From Flammula alnicola (lineage: Eukaryota; Basidiomycota; Agaricomycetes; Agaricales; Strophariaceae), in assembly GCA_015499995.1 (NCBI GenBank), contig JADNRV010000017.1, positions 1-64,000 on the forward strand: DNA of 64,000 bases. The letters run 5' to 3'. This document shows positions 46,048 through 58,323 of the stretch, piece by piece. The translations under genes were made by a program, and so were the position numbers. The notes under the pieces were generated by a model. The model did not search any database. It saw nothing but the letters and a program-made list of their open reading frames with translations, and had not been told where the DNA came from. Position 1 is the first letter of the stretch, and every line of letters begins with the position of its first letter.

Positions 46048-47705
46048 ATGACTGACTCCGAGAAACCCTTCAAGATAGCTGTTCCAGATGCCAGCATAAC
46101 TCTTCTGCAGCAGAAGCTGGCTCTGGCCACATTCCCAGACGAACTGGACGAAGCAGGCTGGGAATACGGTGCCCCACTCTTCGACATTCGTCGTTTGGTC
46201 GCACGATGGAAGGAGGGCTATGACTGGAGGAAGCATGAGGCCCTGCTCAACGATGAGCTTCCCCAGTTTACGCGCGACATCGACGTCGAGGGTTTTGGAA
46301 CCCTCAATGTCCATTATGTGCATAAGAAGAGTGAAGTCGAGGATGCTATACCATTGCTGTTCGTTCATGGATGTGAGTATGATTTTTGTCTATGTCTTTG
46401 TGACGCGAGATATAGTCTAAACGTTGTCATTCGTTGATGATTACTTTCAGGGCCCGGAAGCTTCTTGGAAGTGCGAAAGATACTCCCTTTGCTAGTGGAA
46501 GCGTCTCCTGAACACCCATCGTTCCATGTTGTCGCTTTGAGCTTGCCTGGCTACGGATTTTCGGAGGCGCCTAAGAAAAAAGGGTTTGCACTCGCCCAAT
46601 TCGCGGAGGTGAGAATCCATGCAGCTTGTTTCCTGCAGTTATTCTGACCTCTGACCTCTGACACGACCGTCTTTCAGCTCGGCAATAAATTAATGCTCGC
46701 ATTGGGATACAATGAATATGGCGAGTATATTGGAATAGGCATAGGGCTGCTCTGATTTGCTTCAACAGTTACACAGGGAGGAGACTGGGGACATATGGTA
46801 GGTGGTAAACGACTAATTTAATGGCTCGATTTCAACGTGTCGTTTCACTCTCCAGATTACGCGAAAAATAGCCCAAATCTACGGCCATAAGCATAGCAAA
46901 GCAATGCATTCGAATCTTCCTCTGTTAGTCTCTTTCTCTCTCTCTCTGTCAACCAACCATTAATAGTTCGTTCTCTTTTTCGTGCTCAATAGCGCAGTCC
47001 GGCCTGATCCCTTTCACAGACCCTTATTCTTTCTTTCATATCTTTTCTCTAGCTATTCTGAGGCAGAAAAGGAAGGCCTTAAACAAACGCTGCACTTCCT
47101 AAGCAAAGGCAGAGGATATTCTGCAGAACATTCCACCCAGCCACAAACTCTTGGGTACAGCCTCGCAGACTCTCCCGTTGGGCTGCTCGCTTGGATTTAT
47201 GAAAAACTCGTCGTTTGGTCAGATAATTATCCCTGGGAAGACGATGAAGGTAAGTTTTTCCTCTCCCCAGTTGATAAGTGTCTCGCTGACGTCGTTACGT
47301 CGTGCATGTGCAGTCCTGACGTGGATTTCAATATACTGGTTCTCGCGTGCAGGCCCAGCTGCTTCTCTGCGCATTTACTACGAAGTCGACAAGGCCACGC
47401 CAGATTTATTCACCACGGATCAACCAACCACTATTCCTCTGGGTTACTCGTACTTCCCGAAGGAACACATACGCTTTCCCAAGAGGTAACTATCCTGATT
47501 TCTATCGTCGTAGGCTGTAAACTAAACTTGCAAATATTATAGTTGGTTAAAAGCGCGCAACTTGGTCTTCCAATCTGAGCACGAGAGCGGGGGACATTTT
47601 GCTGCCCATGAGAAGCCGCAGGAACTGGTCGCAGACGTGAGGAAAATGTTTGGTAGGGGTGGTCCTGCGTTTGGGGTTGTTCCAGGAAAGACGGGTTACG
47701 CATGA
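46048..47705 (+). CDS. Epoxide hydrolase (alpha/beta-hydrolase fold), copy 2
   Basis: Tandem duplicate of copy 1 with the same exon-intron pattern. The ATG at 46048 opens [20 protein letters not shown]. The oxyanion motif HGWPGSF is again split by an intron (about 46373-46450), then [20 protein letters not shown], the nucleophile exon TQGGDWGHM and [70 protein letters not shown] and [12 protein letters not shown] follow. The last exon [19 protein letters not shown] ends at 47705. The first exon differs from copy 1 at roughly one base in six, but the last intron and exon differ at only about five of 195 bases. Function as copy 1. Confidence 0.88.
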
Positions 47706-48723
47706 ACTGCTCTGATTAAATCCTTGTACACGCCGTTGATTTTGAATGCACTAATAATATCATGAAATGTGTTCGACTGGGACAGAGGCGAGCCTGGACA
47801 GTCCGGAGTGAGCGGACCGCCTACACATCGGCCTGCGCTCACGATTCAACGGCCGGGAATTACATATTCCCCAATGACGCCCAACGGACGATTCCAACAC
47901 CAAAGTTGTTCATCTCGCGATTCTGTCTCATTTCGAAAAGGCCGTAAAGCAGCTGTAAGTTTTTTTCTGATAAAAAGAAGCAAGTCACCCAATTCTCAAT
48001 CGACGCTCTGAAGTCGCGTAACTGTTGGGAACGCAGCTTCAATCTGTCGACATCAATAGGAAAGCTCTTGCTTCCTTTCGCTTCTCGGCCAGTTAACATT
48101 ATCATTAGCGAATGTCACTAAAGGTTTGCCCTTCTTCAGCGCTTGTCAAGTTGAGAGTACTTGAATGTCACGTCGACTGAGCCTGAGTTTCGTCCTTCAT
48201 CTAAACATGAGGGTTTGGCTACAAATCGAGGTGATTCCGGGGAAGCCCCCGTCAGCATATGGCATGTTCTTTTCTTCCTTTCTCACCGTCAAAACGAATA
48301 TCCCTATCCAGATTCCAAACAGCGAATCACTGGTGATCTTGACGAATAGTTTCTGAGGTCGAATTGTCAACGGCGCGTCCGACGAGGCTATCTTTTGAAT
48401 CTTGACGAAGCTTGAGGATTGTAGAAATGGAATAGCATATTGGATGTCAAGAGATAAGAACACTGAGAGTGCGCTAAACCAAAAGAGTGAGCTAAAGAAG
48501 CCGAGGTCAAACAAAATTTCTCACGGAAGGGTTACCGGTCAGCCTGGCGACTTGCCAGAGGTTCTCGCCATCCTCCAAGCCTCTTTTCAAATCTTTTATT
48601 CTTATTCCTCGCCACCCCTTCGACGCAAGGAGGACAGCCCTCGGGAGGCCGGATCCCTTGTCTGTGCTTTCTTCGCTTAGGCCCTGAATTTTCCTGCTTT
48701 TTATTTCATTTTCCAACACCGTG
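47706..48723. other. Intergenic region without a supported gene
   Basis: Short overlapping frames on both strands (up to 105 codons at 48197-48514, -) without a recognisable domain. The last 200 bp are pyrimidine-rich and are probably the promoter and leader of the gene at 48724. Confidence 0.5.
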
Positions 48724-51230
48724 ATGGCTCTAACTCAATCGGCACGTCTTGCTGGGCCTTCTTGGGATGAAGAGGTTGTGCCTGCTCTTCGAAAACGTAT
48801 ATATGCTTCACTCTTACGAAGAGGATTCTTATTGATCACCTATTTCAGGGCTTGAAAGCGAAAGTCGAACCCTGGCGCGACGGATGTCCGCCATTTCTCT
48901 ATCATCCGTCGATGAACCATCCAATGCAAATTATTCTGTCTACTCGGACAATACGATACGACAAAGGCAGATGGCACCTCCATCGACCTCTTCACAACAG
49001 GCATCGAGCTCAGGGGCACAAAGGCTGCAGTCGGCTTATCAACAGCGACCTTCTTTAGATCGTACGATGCCCACAGCCACTCCCCGCGCCAACGGCATCC
49101 CCAATTCTTCGAAACCGACCACGAAACCCGACTTCCAACGTGCGCGAACCTACTCCTCTCCATTCGCGTCCGACCTACCCAATGGCCATGCAAACGGAAA
49201 TGCTCGGCCAAAAATGAACACTCCTAAATCCACCGACCCAACTCGTTCATTTTCTCCTCGACCTGTTGATATAAAACCCACACGAATACCAAAAGCATCT
49301 CGGCCTCCAATATCCCTTGCTTCCACCTCTGCCAGCCAGCCGTACACAAATGGGTCTAGTCACGGACCTGCTGTCACATCTTCTTCACGGTCGCCAGAGA
49401 TACCTTATCAGCCATTACCTGACCTACGAGCGGCCCAACGAGGTTTGATTTCTTCCTCCTCCACTCAATCGACGGTGGAGCTGCCGAGCCGCAGTAACCG
49501 CCGGACATCGGGTCTTCTGAACGAATCGCCGCCCTTTCCTACCGAATCAACAATGTCGTCCGGTTTTACACAACCGGGCGGCCAGGAGACATACATGGAA
49601 GAAGATCCTCCGCGACCGTCCATGGAGTCGGAGGAGAGACCGTACGAGCATTGGTATCGCGGAGAGGTGTCTAGGAACGGCGGCGTGGGTGAGCTGAGAG
49701 TAGGGCGAAGACAGGAGATGTTGGATATCGCGAATTACGGACACCTCATCGAGAAGAAAAATTCTGCCGCGACTAGGGTGCCGCCTATGAGTGTGGAAGA
49801 TGATACGCGTCGAAATCGAAAACGTGCGGGCAGCATCGCAGGGATAACGCACAAGGAGCGGGAACGAGGGAGCCTATACCTTGATGACGAGAACGTGGAT
49901 GGAGTCGGCCGTGTGCTTGACGAAAATCCCCTGACGGACTTGGACGGAGAAGGGTCCGAAGTCCATTCCACCTCGGATTACGACAGCGGCGTGGTTGGAT
50001 TGCTTATGCCTACCTGCCAGGGGTAGGCGATAACTCCACTCCACCGAACGAATGGACAACAGTGGCTGGTGCCCACGAGATGCGCAGCATCACGCCAACA
50101 CCCAGCATGCTGCCTCGGCCGTCTTCGCGACAGCAGACCATTCTTCCTCCGACACGAATACCTGGACCTTCCTCGCGGCGCTCGTCAGAGTCGCGTTCTA
50201 CCGCGACGTCTCCAGTAATTGGGGCGCCCAATATGCAGCCTCATTCCTCCTCCTCGAAGACACCCCTTCCGCCCTCTGCACCTTCCTCATCGTCGAATTC
50301 GCGCCAACAAGCGTACGCAAATAGTACCGTGCCCACATCGGCGGCACAGAAACGTGGCGCATCGCCTGCCTCGTCGAAGAAATTGCGGACGCCCCCTGCA
50401 AAATCCCCCAATCGAAAACGCCACCTGGGAAAAGGGAGGACCAGGCGAACAGAGGAAGTGTGGCGTACTACCCCACTCCAGCGGGAGATGGCGAGGATAT
50501 GGCGGATGCTATCCCTTCGTGGACACAGCCTGTACCCCGAGAGGGAAACTGGGACGAGGTGCGTTGGGTTCTTCCAGCTCCTTTTATTTGGTTTTGTGCT
50601 GCTTGTGTTCTAGGCATTGACCAAGGTCGTCCTTCTTCTTTTACTCGTTCGTGTTGTAGGTCGTCTTACCCGTGGTGGCGAGAAAGAAAGGATTGGATAC
50701 GTATTACGAAAATGCAGATGGCAGTCCCAAACCAAAGAAGTATGAAAACACCGTTGAACCAGTGCGTAACATCCCGTCTCTTCCTGCCCTGATTGCCGCC
50801 TGTCAATGTTGTCTCCATCGACACGCGGTATTCCGCTTTTTTGCATGAACATTGAACTGACATTTTGCTGGTGGCGTTTGGGTTACAGGCTCCAGGTACA
50901 TTTGGATTCGACAATTCCAAATACCGTCCACCACGGGGGGATTTCGAGTCCATACCCATGGACGAATTCGGTCGTCCAGCGGACCTGAGGGAGGGGGCGG
51001 AAGAGAATCACGCGGATGGCCTCGGACTGCCGACGATACACGACCAAACGAAGCTGCCTGCGCGAGAGAATTCTCCTTCGCCTGCCCCTTTTTCACACTA
51101 TGCACCCAATGTGCAGGTTCGCGTCCAACAGCCGACTGCGGGCGCGCAGAAGGTGCAAAACGCGCACTCGAAGGAGCAGTTCGAGGACGACGACAAGGGT
51201 GCTGGGTGCTGCAAGTGCGTTATCATGTGA
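48724..51230 (+). CDS. Disordered conserved protein with C-terminal CVIM prenylation box
   Basis: Uncharacterised protein. Exon 1 (MALTQSARLAGPSWDEEVVP) is spliced at about 48800-48849 to LESESRTLARRMSAISLSS. A long Ser/Pro/Thr-rich disordered region follows, with an ordered island EERPYEHWYRGEVSRNGGVG and RQEMLDIANYGHLIEKKNSA (about 49630-49760). Later conserved pieces are PPNEWTTVAGAHEMRSITPT, AYYPTPAGDGEDMADAIPSW, VLPVVARKKGLDTYYENADG and APGTFGFDNSKYRPPRGDFE. The protein ends GCCKCVIM. CVIM is a CaaX box of the farnesylation type, with two extra cysteines just upstream that could be palmitoylated, so membrane tethering is likely. The conserved frame shifts near 50012 and 50411, each like one lost base. 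I do not recognise the family. Confidence 0.72.
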
Positions 51231-53369
51231 TCGCGTCGTACGCCCCCAGTTCCTCTCATATTCTTGATTTACTATGCCTTCGGCTTGTCTCGTTCTTTTT
51301 CTTCATTTCTTACGATCTTTTTGGGTTTTTGAGGTATAAGCAAGCAAACAATCCTTTGTCTTTGTGTCGTTTCTTCATCTCCCGTCTTCTACCCCCTCAT
51401 ATTCACGTTTTCATCGTTCGACAAGCTTTCCGCTCATGTCTTGTTGCTCGGAATATTGTTGGCATCCACTCGTTTTCCGTAATTTCACCAACTACCCCAA
51501 CAATATCCACTGCATGTCCGTCATCTTCAGCAACAGCAACAGCAACAACGTCACGATCAATTCGCTCCCTCTTCGTCGTCACCGCCGCACCGACGCTACC
51601 CATACCTCTTGTACAGTCTCTTTTTTCTTTTTTCTACGTCGCACTTGCTATTCGCAGGCCTTTTCATACGCACATACCTCTTCATGGGTTGTATTTTATC
51701 AATTAGTTTTTTTATGGGCTAGCTACTTACATGCCTTCCGACCACCATCATTCTATTAACTACTATCTATATGGGCCTACACATTGAATCCTCGTTCGCA
51801 TTCTACATGTGTAGACTCATAGCAGTATCTTTCCCTGACGTTTTTCTTCGCCCCTTTCCACCTCCAACTGCTCTGTCTACGCCTACGCATTACATCTCGG
51901 ATGTCTCTTCCCTTCCATCATACCGATAATACTTATACTACTCAATGCATACTCAGATTTCGATACTGAGAACGTTTTGGGTTCTCCAAACAGTTTAATT
52001 GGAGTGCCTGACGGATGTCCGGAATCTGGCTGTGATGGAACCGGTAACCGTTTATGGTAAGTTACTTCGTATGGATGGTCCGGCTCTAGAGCGCCCCAAG
52101 GTCCGTTGAAGAACAGAAATCAGAGATATGTTTTAAATCAATTCTCATACTCACACCCTAGAACCTTTCCGTCTTTTCCGTGGGCGGTGAACGCATATCA
52201 AAACTTACCATTGATCTTTGATAAAAACTGAACCCATGTAACAAAGATACATTTCTGGAAATTTGCATTGCAGGCTTTTGTAGAACCTTATCAGCAGGCG
52301 ACATATGCATCGAAACTTAGTCTCGGAAAACGTTGAAGATGGGGGAGATAGACATCAATATCATCCCGCGATGCTTTCAGAGTTATAAACCCGGTTGTTT
52401 AGAAGCCTGAAAGTGATTGACTTACATGTACACCACTATGCTTCATATTGCCTCATCAGGAATCATAATTAACCTGTGTATATCGGTTTTGTGGCATCTG
52501 CTGTAATAATATACAAATATTCCTGTCGAACCCGTCAACCGTGTCAATGATGGTATGCGTTTGGAGACGTCCCTTTGGCAGTGATGAGGCGCTATCCTGG
52601 AGTAATGATGATAAGGCCGACGGCAGAATGATTGTCGCTAACAATCAAGAGTTTGCAAGATCCCATACAGTTGAATGGCTCTGGGGATTGCCATTTGGAG
52701 GTGATTCATTGAGAAATCAGGAGTTAACACGGTCAGCCTTCGGACCAAGGGCAAGATAGGGGAGATGTAGAGAAGATGAAGCTGTCGAGCGAAATCGGAG
52801 GCACACAGGATATTCTTGTATATCATAAATCACGACAAGGACAAGAAAGACCGACAAGTCCAAGAAGCCGCATTAATCGTGGAGTTTCAGCCGAACAGCC
52901 CTCATATTTGTGATGTTGGAACAGGCGATTTTCTATCCCGAACCCAATGGACTAGAGGTCGACATCGACTAAGTACTTCTGTTCGTTTCAAGTCAAGCTC
53001 CCAGGTTCCAGCAACATCCGAGGAACGAAGATGGGCTCACTTTCTCCCCACAGGTTCTCCTTTTCGACGATCGTCATTTTTTGACGTTTTCTGTGATTGA
53101 ACGGAGTTTACCTGCTCCAAACCCGCGGACGCATAAGTTGACCGACGGGAGGTAGGTGTCGAGATCGACGTCAGAACATAAGATGTGCCTTGCAAGGAAA
53201 GTCTCATGACAGGCCTGGGAGTGCAATTTGTTGTTAAAAAATCATCCGGTCCGAGGTACGTCGAGGGTTCGGAGACGAGTGGAGGGTGAAGATTTTTGGA
53301 GTCCAGAAACCAGGCCTTTTGCGTTTCACGATCCGGTGAGATTGGTGGTTATGTTATCGCAGCGTAAGA
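51231..53369. other. Intergenic region without a supported gene
   Basis: About 2.1 kb. 51.2-51.9 kb is strongly pyrimidine-rich (TTTCTT, CTTCTCC runs) and looks like the 3' untranslated and downstream region of the preceding gene. 52-53.3 kb has only short frames (at most 94 codons) without domains. Confidence 0.5.
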
Positions 53370-55318
53370 TTGACCGAATCCCATTACAACAGTCAGTTAT
53401 TGGTTAGATACTGGCAGAATTCGTGCGGTAGATATTCTGAGCACAACGGCATTAATAGAGGCTGTGTTGATGTGGATAAAGTGGACCCAAAAGTTCGAAC
53501 ACGATGGTCGGAGTGTAAGCCAGGCGATGCTGCCAAGGAGTGCAGCCGCTTTCAGACACTCAAAGCTGATGCCAATAAGAACAAATACCGATTTTTTGAG
53601 GTCGAAGAGCTTGGTGCTCGACGCTGTTCTGAACGTCTTCGCCATGTCAAAGGAGAACTTATTGACTCTCATGTTTCTCTGAAACAATGCCTTAAAGCTG
53701 TTGAGGCTCTCCACTCCCACGAGCTCAAAAGGACGGAAAAGTTCGAAGAAAATCAACTACTCCGGCAAAAGAGCACAATGTATGGCTCAATGTCACAGTC
53801 AAAACAATCCCGTCTAGCCATAAGCTGAAGCCAGTCAAGATGTAGTCTGAAGTTCACAACGTTACTTTCTTTCTCATGCCTACCTAATTTATCTGTTAGT
53901 CCTATTGTTCATCCTTTAGTCGACCCACGGACCAGCCCAGTTTGTTTGATCACGAAGGATCCGCAACGTGAATACAAGGATCTTCTCGAGACGCACAATA
54001 TCAAATTTATCTCAAGAGTTGTCGGAATCGAGAAGCTGAAGGGAAAATTCAAACCTTTCGAGGCACGGAGAATGTTGTTGAAGGAGAACGGCATGTTTTT
54101 GGCAGATGAACGTGTGGTACCATTATTACCAAAGTTGCTGGGATCGAAATGGTTTGAGGCGAAGAAGTGAGTTCTTACAGTTCACTCTGGTTTCTGTCGC
54201 TTACAAGTCTACAGGCAACCAATTCCTGTATGCCTTACTCGCAAAGATCTCAAGGGCGAACTTGAACGCGCCATCTCTTCGACGTACATGAACCAAAATC
54301 AGGGAACTTGCACGTATGTTATTTTCTATAGCTCTTGACAATCTTAATGACTTCTCTTTAATTTCTCTTTAATAGATCAATCAAAATGGAAAGATGTCCC
54401 AAAAACCCTCGCAGATCCTCGACAACATAAAAACTGCTATACCCGCCATCGCGAAAGCTCTTAAAGGAAACTGGGACAATATCCAAAGTTGCATATCAAG
54501 ACGAACTCGAGCGTCAGCCTGCCAATTTGGTCTTGTGTCCTGGACGACACGGAGGGTGGCCGCTGGCACGGCCTGCAGGCGGAAGAGGAAGAGGAAGACG
54601 AGGACGACAATTTCGATGGGGAAAGCAGCGACTCGAAGAGGATGCTGAAGTGACGAAGGCGAAGAAAGCCCCAGTTTCGAAGGGCAAAAAGAGACCGTCG
54701 AGTTCTGACGAAGAGGAGGAGGCGGAAGAGAAGCCGACGAAGAAGTCAAAGGGTATCGACGGTGCACCAGCGTGAAGGAGAAAGCCCCTTTGCCACAAAA
54801 TCAACAAAACTTGCCGAATCGTCTTCGACTCCCGCAAAGACTGCTCCCGCTGGAAAGAAGACCCAGAAAGCCAAGTCTGCCGCGGCACTGAAGTATCCAT
54901 CTCTACAGTGTCGGTGTCGATAGCCGCAACAGCTCCGAGCCAGAAGGAAAGAAAAAGAGGAAAGCCAAGGGTCGGAACCCTCGGCGCCGCCCACGCTCGA
55001 TATCCCGTCGAAGAAGAAAAAGACAAGCCAGGTGGAGCACGCTGTGATACTGCCTCTCCCTCCGCTCCCGATGTTGCAGCGCCGTCAGCAGGGAAAGATA
55101 AACCCTCGAAGGAGAAAAAGAAAATTTCCAAATTACCTCAGGCCGCTGCGTCGCCTGCGGTATCGGCCAAGGCCGTGAAGCCAATACTCTCGAAGGACGA
55201 AATGAAGCAGAAACGCAGCGCCGGTGCTGGCGAGAAGAAGAAGGAGATTATCTCAAAGTTGAAAGGAGGAAAGAGTGTCAAGAATGCTGTGCTAGGGAGA
55301 AAGGTCGCTCAGGAATAA
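53370..55318 (+). CDS. Ribosomal L1-domain nucleolar protein (RSL1D1/Utp30/Cic1-like)
   Basis: L1-fold protein related to RSL1D1/Utp30/Cic1, which take part in ribosome assembly in the nucleolus. The L1 domain starts ELIDSHVSLKQCLKAVEALH (about 53657). PAKEHNVWLNVTVKTIPSS follows, and after an intron (about 53841-53899) come VHPLVDPRTSPVCLITKDP, EYKDLLETHNIKFISRVVG and KGKFKPFEARRMLLKENGMF. Then LADERVVPLLPKLLGSKWFE, PIPVCLTRKDLKGELERAIS and GKMSQKPSQILDNIKTAIPA. The tail is acidic then Lys-rich and ends KQKRSAGAGEKKKEIISKLK and GRKVAQE at 55318. Frame changes near 53760, 54633 and 54790, each like one lost base, are needed; the tail may contain more. The frame is open upstream to 53370, but an ATG at 53644 (MSK) is the more usual start and would require one more missing base. 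Confidence 0.75.
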
Positions 55319-55708
55319 TCTCGGTCGTGATATCAAGCCACACAGTATACCGCATTGCCTTGCTTTCTTCCCCGTTTAATTCTTGCTTTCTCTCTTGGTT
55401 TTCTTTATCCCCACAAATACAGTCTTACTAGAAAGTGAGAAAATGGCACATTGATCCTCTTTGGATTAGATGATGGCGTATGAATGATTGAGGAGGCCTG
55501 AGGACCGGTTTCCGGTAATCATCGACCCGGCTATTTCTGTATATATAACCTTCATTCGCGCAAAAGTCAGCATCTTAAAGTTCTTTGTCACAACTGACGA
55601 GGACAGGCTGTGCATACGGGCTCTTACGGGCATAACTTATTGATTTCTATCGCATTCCATCCAAATTCCATCCCCAACTAGAACCGTGCTACTCATTCCC
55701 GACGGGCA
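55319..55708. other. Intergenic spacer
   Basis: 3' flank of the L1-domain gene, pyrimidine-rich, followed by the short promoter region of the hydrolase. A TATA-like TATATATAA lies at about 55539. No gene seen. Confidence 0.4.
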
Positions 55709-57030
55709 ATGACGGACCGTGCCTCAACCAAGTTGTACATACAACACCCGACTGAGCCAACGATCAAGTTGGTGGGCATCCTGGAACAGCTCGAGCCGGC
55801 AAAGCCACGTATGGGCGTAAAATTGCACTGGTGCGCCTTTTTCTTGCACTGGGATCGGCAGTTGCTAACCTATTCCACGTATGCATGCGCCTGTGCATTA
55901 GATTCTTCATGGCACGATGGGGTCAGTATATCTCCGTATCTCCGTAAACGAGAGCGCTGAGTTGAAGCAGAGGTCACATCTTCTAGGCACAAAGACTATC
56001 TGTTTCAAAGGCGCCTGGCTGTAAAGCTGCCTCTCGATTCGTTTCGATTCGACTTCCGGTGAGCGCTCGTCTTGCCAAAAAAATTATGCTTTCCACTCTG
56101 TGTTGAGTGTTTGGGCCCACCACTGTTCCGTTGGATTATCAATCTCAGTTGCATTGATTGCTGACTCGGTTGCGTCTCAGAGGTAATCATGAAACGGGCG
56201 GTGTATGGAAGCAAGGCGCGCTAGCCGATGACCTGGTGGACCTGCAAGCTGTTGTTGACTACCTGAAATCAACGTACGGATACGTCATCGAATTACTCGT
56301 GGGCCATTCCCGCGGTTCGATCGTCGCTTTCCGCTGGATCGCCACGACGGAGGACGGTAGGAAAGTATCGGCTTTCGTTAATGCCTCGGGTCGTTATAGA
56401 ATGGCTGTACGTACTCTTTCCCTTTCTTACTCTTGCGAGTAATAGAAGATTAACGCGTGCACACGTCCCCCTTGTAGAAAATTCTCGGTAAATCGGAACT
56501 CCTTGCATTCTCATTCGTTAATTAATATTCCATGTCTCTTTCCCAGAATCGCCCGCTGGGACCGTCTGGAAAGAACATTTCGCGAAACATGGGTCCTATA
56601 CATGGCACGTAACTGTGGCTAGACAAAAGATTGTCGCGAAGATTACCCCGGAAGATCTTCAAAACTTGTGAGCTGGGACACATCATTCGTGTGGGATCAA
56701 TTTCCTCCAGCGACCGATGTCCTAACACTCCACGGACTCTCAGACAAGACCGTACCGCCGTATGCTGCTTTTCACCTCGCCCGAACGTGTGAGTAGACCG
56801 TGCTGATCGACTTTTTTAGTTACGACGCGTTAATATACGCCCGCGCACTGAGCGACCGGACGCCTGGAACGCACACCCTGCACCTGATGGAAGATGCGGA
56901 CCACAATTTTACAGGCCGCCAGGATGATGTGGTCGATGCTATCATCCAGTGGTGGGACTTGCGCGGCGCGGAGAGATTAAGACGGGGATCTGGGTTGCTG
57001 GGATCAAGGGGAAACTATGATAATAAATAG
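55709..57030 (+). CDS. Alpha/beta hydrolase (serine esterase or peptidase type)
   Basis: Alpha/beta-hydrolase-fold enzyme. The ATG at 55709 opens MTDRASTKLYIQHPTEPTIK and VGILEQLEP. After introns, ILHGTMG joins HKDYLFQRRLAVKLPLDSFR, an HG oxyanion loop. GNHETGGVWKQGALADDLVD follows (about 56183-). The nucleophile elbow is LLVGHSRGSIVAFRW (about 56295-56340). The next exon reads SPAGTVWKEHFAKHGSYTWH, VTVARQKIVAKITPEDLQN and, after a frame change near 56667 (one base short), VSWDTSFVWDQFPPATDVLT and LHGLSDKTVPPYAAFHLAR, with the acid in LSDKT. The last exon has LHLMEDADHNFTGRQDDVV with the catalytic His, ending at 57030. No signal peptide is seen, so it is probably cytosolic. It resembles the S33/feruloyl-esterase-like hydrolases common in fungi; the substrate is unknown. 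Confidence 0.82.
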
Positions 57031-57816
57031 CTTGCCTCTCCTTTCAATTTTTTTTGGTCTAGCGTGAATCTCTGAAAGATTTCAAGCGGATGGCTCGGGC
57101 AGGAGATTTGCATAGGAAAACGTGTGTTTGGATAGTCCGACCATGACCGCAACATAGTGCGTGTTTTTTATGATTCAAATGAGACGCTGAAAAAGTTGCA
57201 ACCCCTGATGAAATCACTGCATCATCATGCAGTGAATTCACTTTTGGAGATATTTACTGTTCTTGATCTCCGTCTCCGATGTGTTCTCCGAGCGTGTCGC
57301 GTCTAATTTGAGTTGTGGTCGCACATACTACAGCTAGTGGACAATCTCATCATCGTGCTGGCGAGCTTTATCGTGTGGTCAATATTACAAGCATCTACTC
57401 TTCCCCTCGTTATACTCTGGGCCCCGGATCCTTGTCGACCGTGTCGCGGAATGAGTGTTCGATCTACCCCACTTATCCTTGCCCCTCTTCTTCCACCCGT
57501 GGCGGACGTGACGCGTTGCGTGGGACAGATTATCAGATATGTACGTGGACCTTGCTTCGCGAATTGTCATGCCAGTCTATCAATAAGATTTCTCGATCAG
57601 CTCCAACTTCGAAATCAAAATCAACAGGCACTGAAATGTAACCATTATAAATTATAACATTACTATCCGACTTGTAAGCGGGGTAAATGACGTTTCGAGA
57701 AGGTTGTTAGGGGATACATAAAGTTAAAGTTAACAACAAGAGTATTAATGCGAGAAGGATCGCAGTGGCAGCTACTAGTGTGGATGAGGGAAGAATAAAT
57801 AATTAGAAAAACAATG
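57031..57816. other. Intergenic region without a supported gene
   Basis: Two frames of 108 and 114 codons overlap at 57313-57657 (+) in different frames with no recognised domain. Nothing else supports a gene. Confidence 0.4.
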
Positions 57817-58323
57817 CTATTGGCTAGCAAAACGCGAGTGGTCGAAAGTGGAAAGTGGTGGTGGTAATGCTACATGGTGAAATCCAATGAATGGGAACCC
57901 GTCCGTGGTGTCGATCTGTATCTCTCTAGGTGTCCGTAGTCGGATGCTCTCCTCCCATTCCTCCTCTTTCTCCTGGACATTAGACTTCGAAAGGGCGAAG
58001 CCGCGGATTAAGTAGTGCCACTGGGCAGATTAATAGAATTATGGTTGGGGTGGTGTAGCCCGCGGATTAGGGGGCGGGCGTTGGAGTCGTGCACAGTGAA
58101 AGTGCGCGTTCGCGTTGTCGACTGAGCGATGCGTGTTTATGTGGAAGGTGGCAATGAATTCGGAGAAGGTGATAGTGGTGGTGACAACGTTGGGCGATAA
58201 AAATGGGTCGAAGACACCATTAAAAGAAGACTGCACCCGTCGACGATGCTCCGCCCTTGACGGTTGTGGACGAGCTCGAACCCCCGGAGGACTTGACAGA
58301 GCCGCTGTTGGATTGGCTGCTCA
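57817..58323 (-). CDS. Small hypothetical protein, tentative two-exon gene
   Basis: A possible small gene. The ATG at 58323 opens MSSQSNSGSVKSSGGSSSST, a Ser/Gly-rich start running to KGGASSTGAVFF. A later segment with sustained, protein-like composition reads WHYLIRGFALSKSNVQEKEE, EEWEESIRLRTPREIQID and TTDGFPFIGFHHVALPPP (57817-58005), preceded by a good acceptor (ATCTGCCCAG). Joining the two needs an intron of roughly 200-230 bp, longer than others in the window, with its donor near the end of the Ser/Gly-rich part. The 5' side holds a (GGTT)4 tract at about 58359-58374. I recognise no family. Either exon may be spurious. Confidence 0.35.

Noticed and set aside
48197..48514. A 105-codon minus-strand membrane-like protein
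   Set aside because: The hydrophobic composition comes from pyrimidine-rich DNA, and there is no family match or supporting exon.
39488..57030. A secondary-metabolite cluster (MFS transporter, epoxide hydrolases, alpha/beta hydrolase)
   Set aside because: No backbone synthase, terpene cyclase, P450 or pathway regulator is present, and housekeeping-like genes are interspersed.
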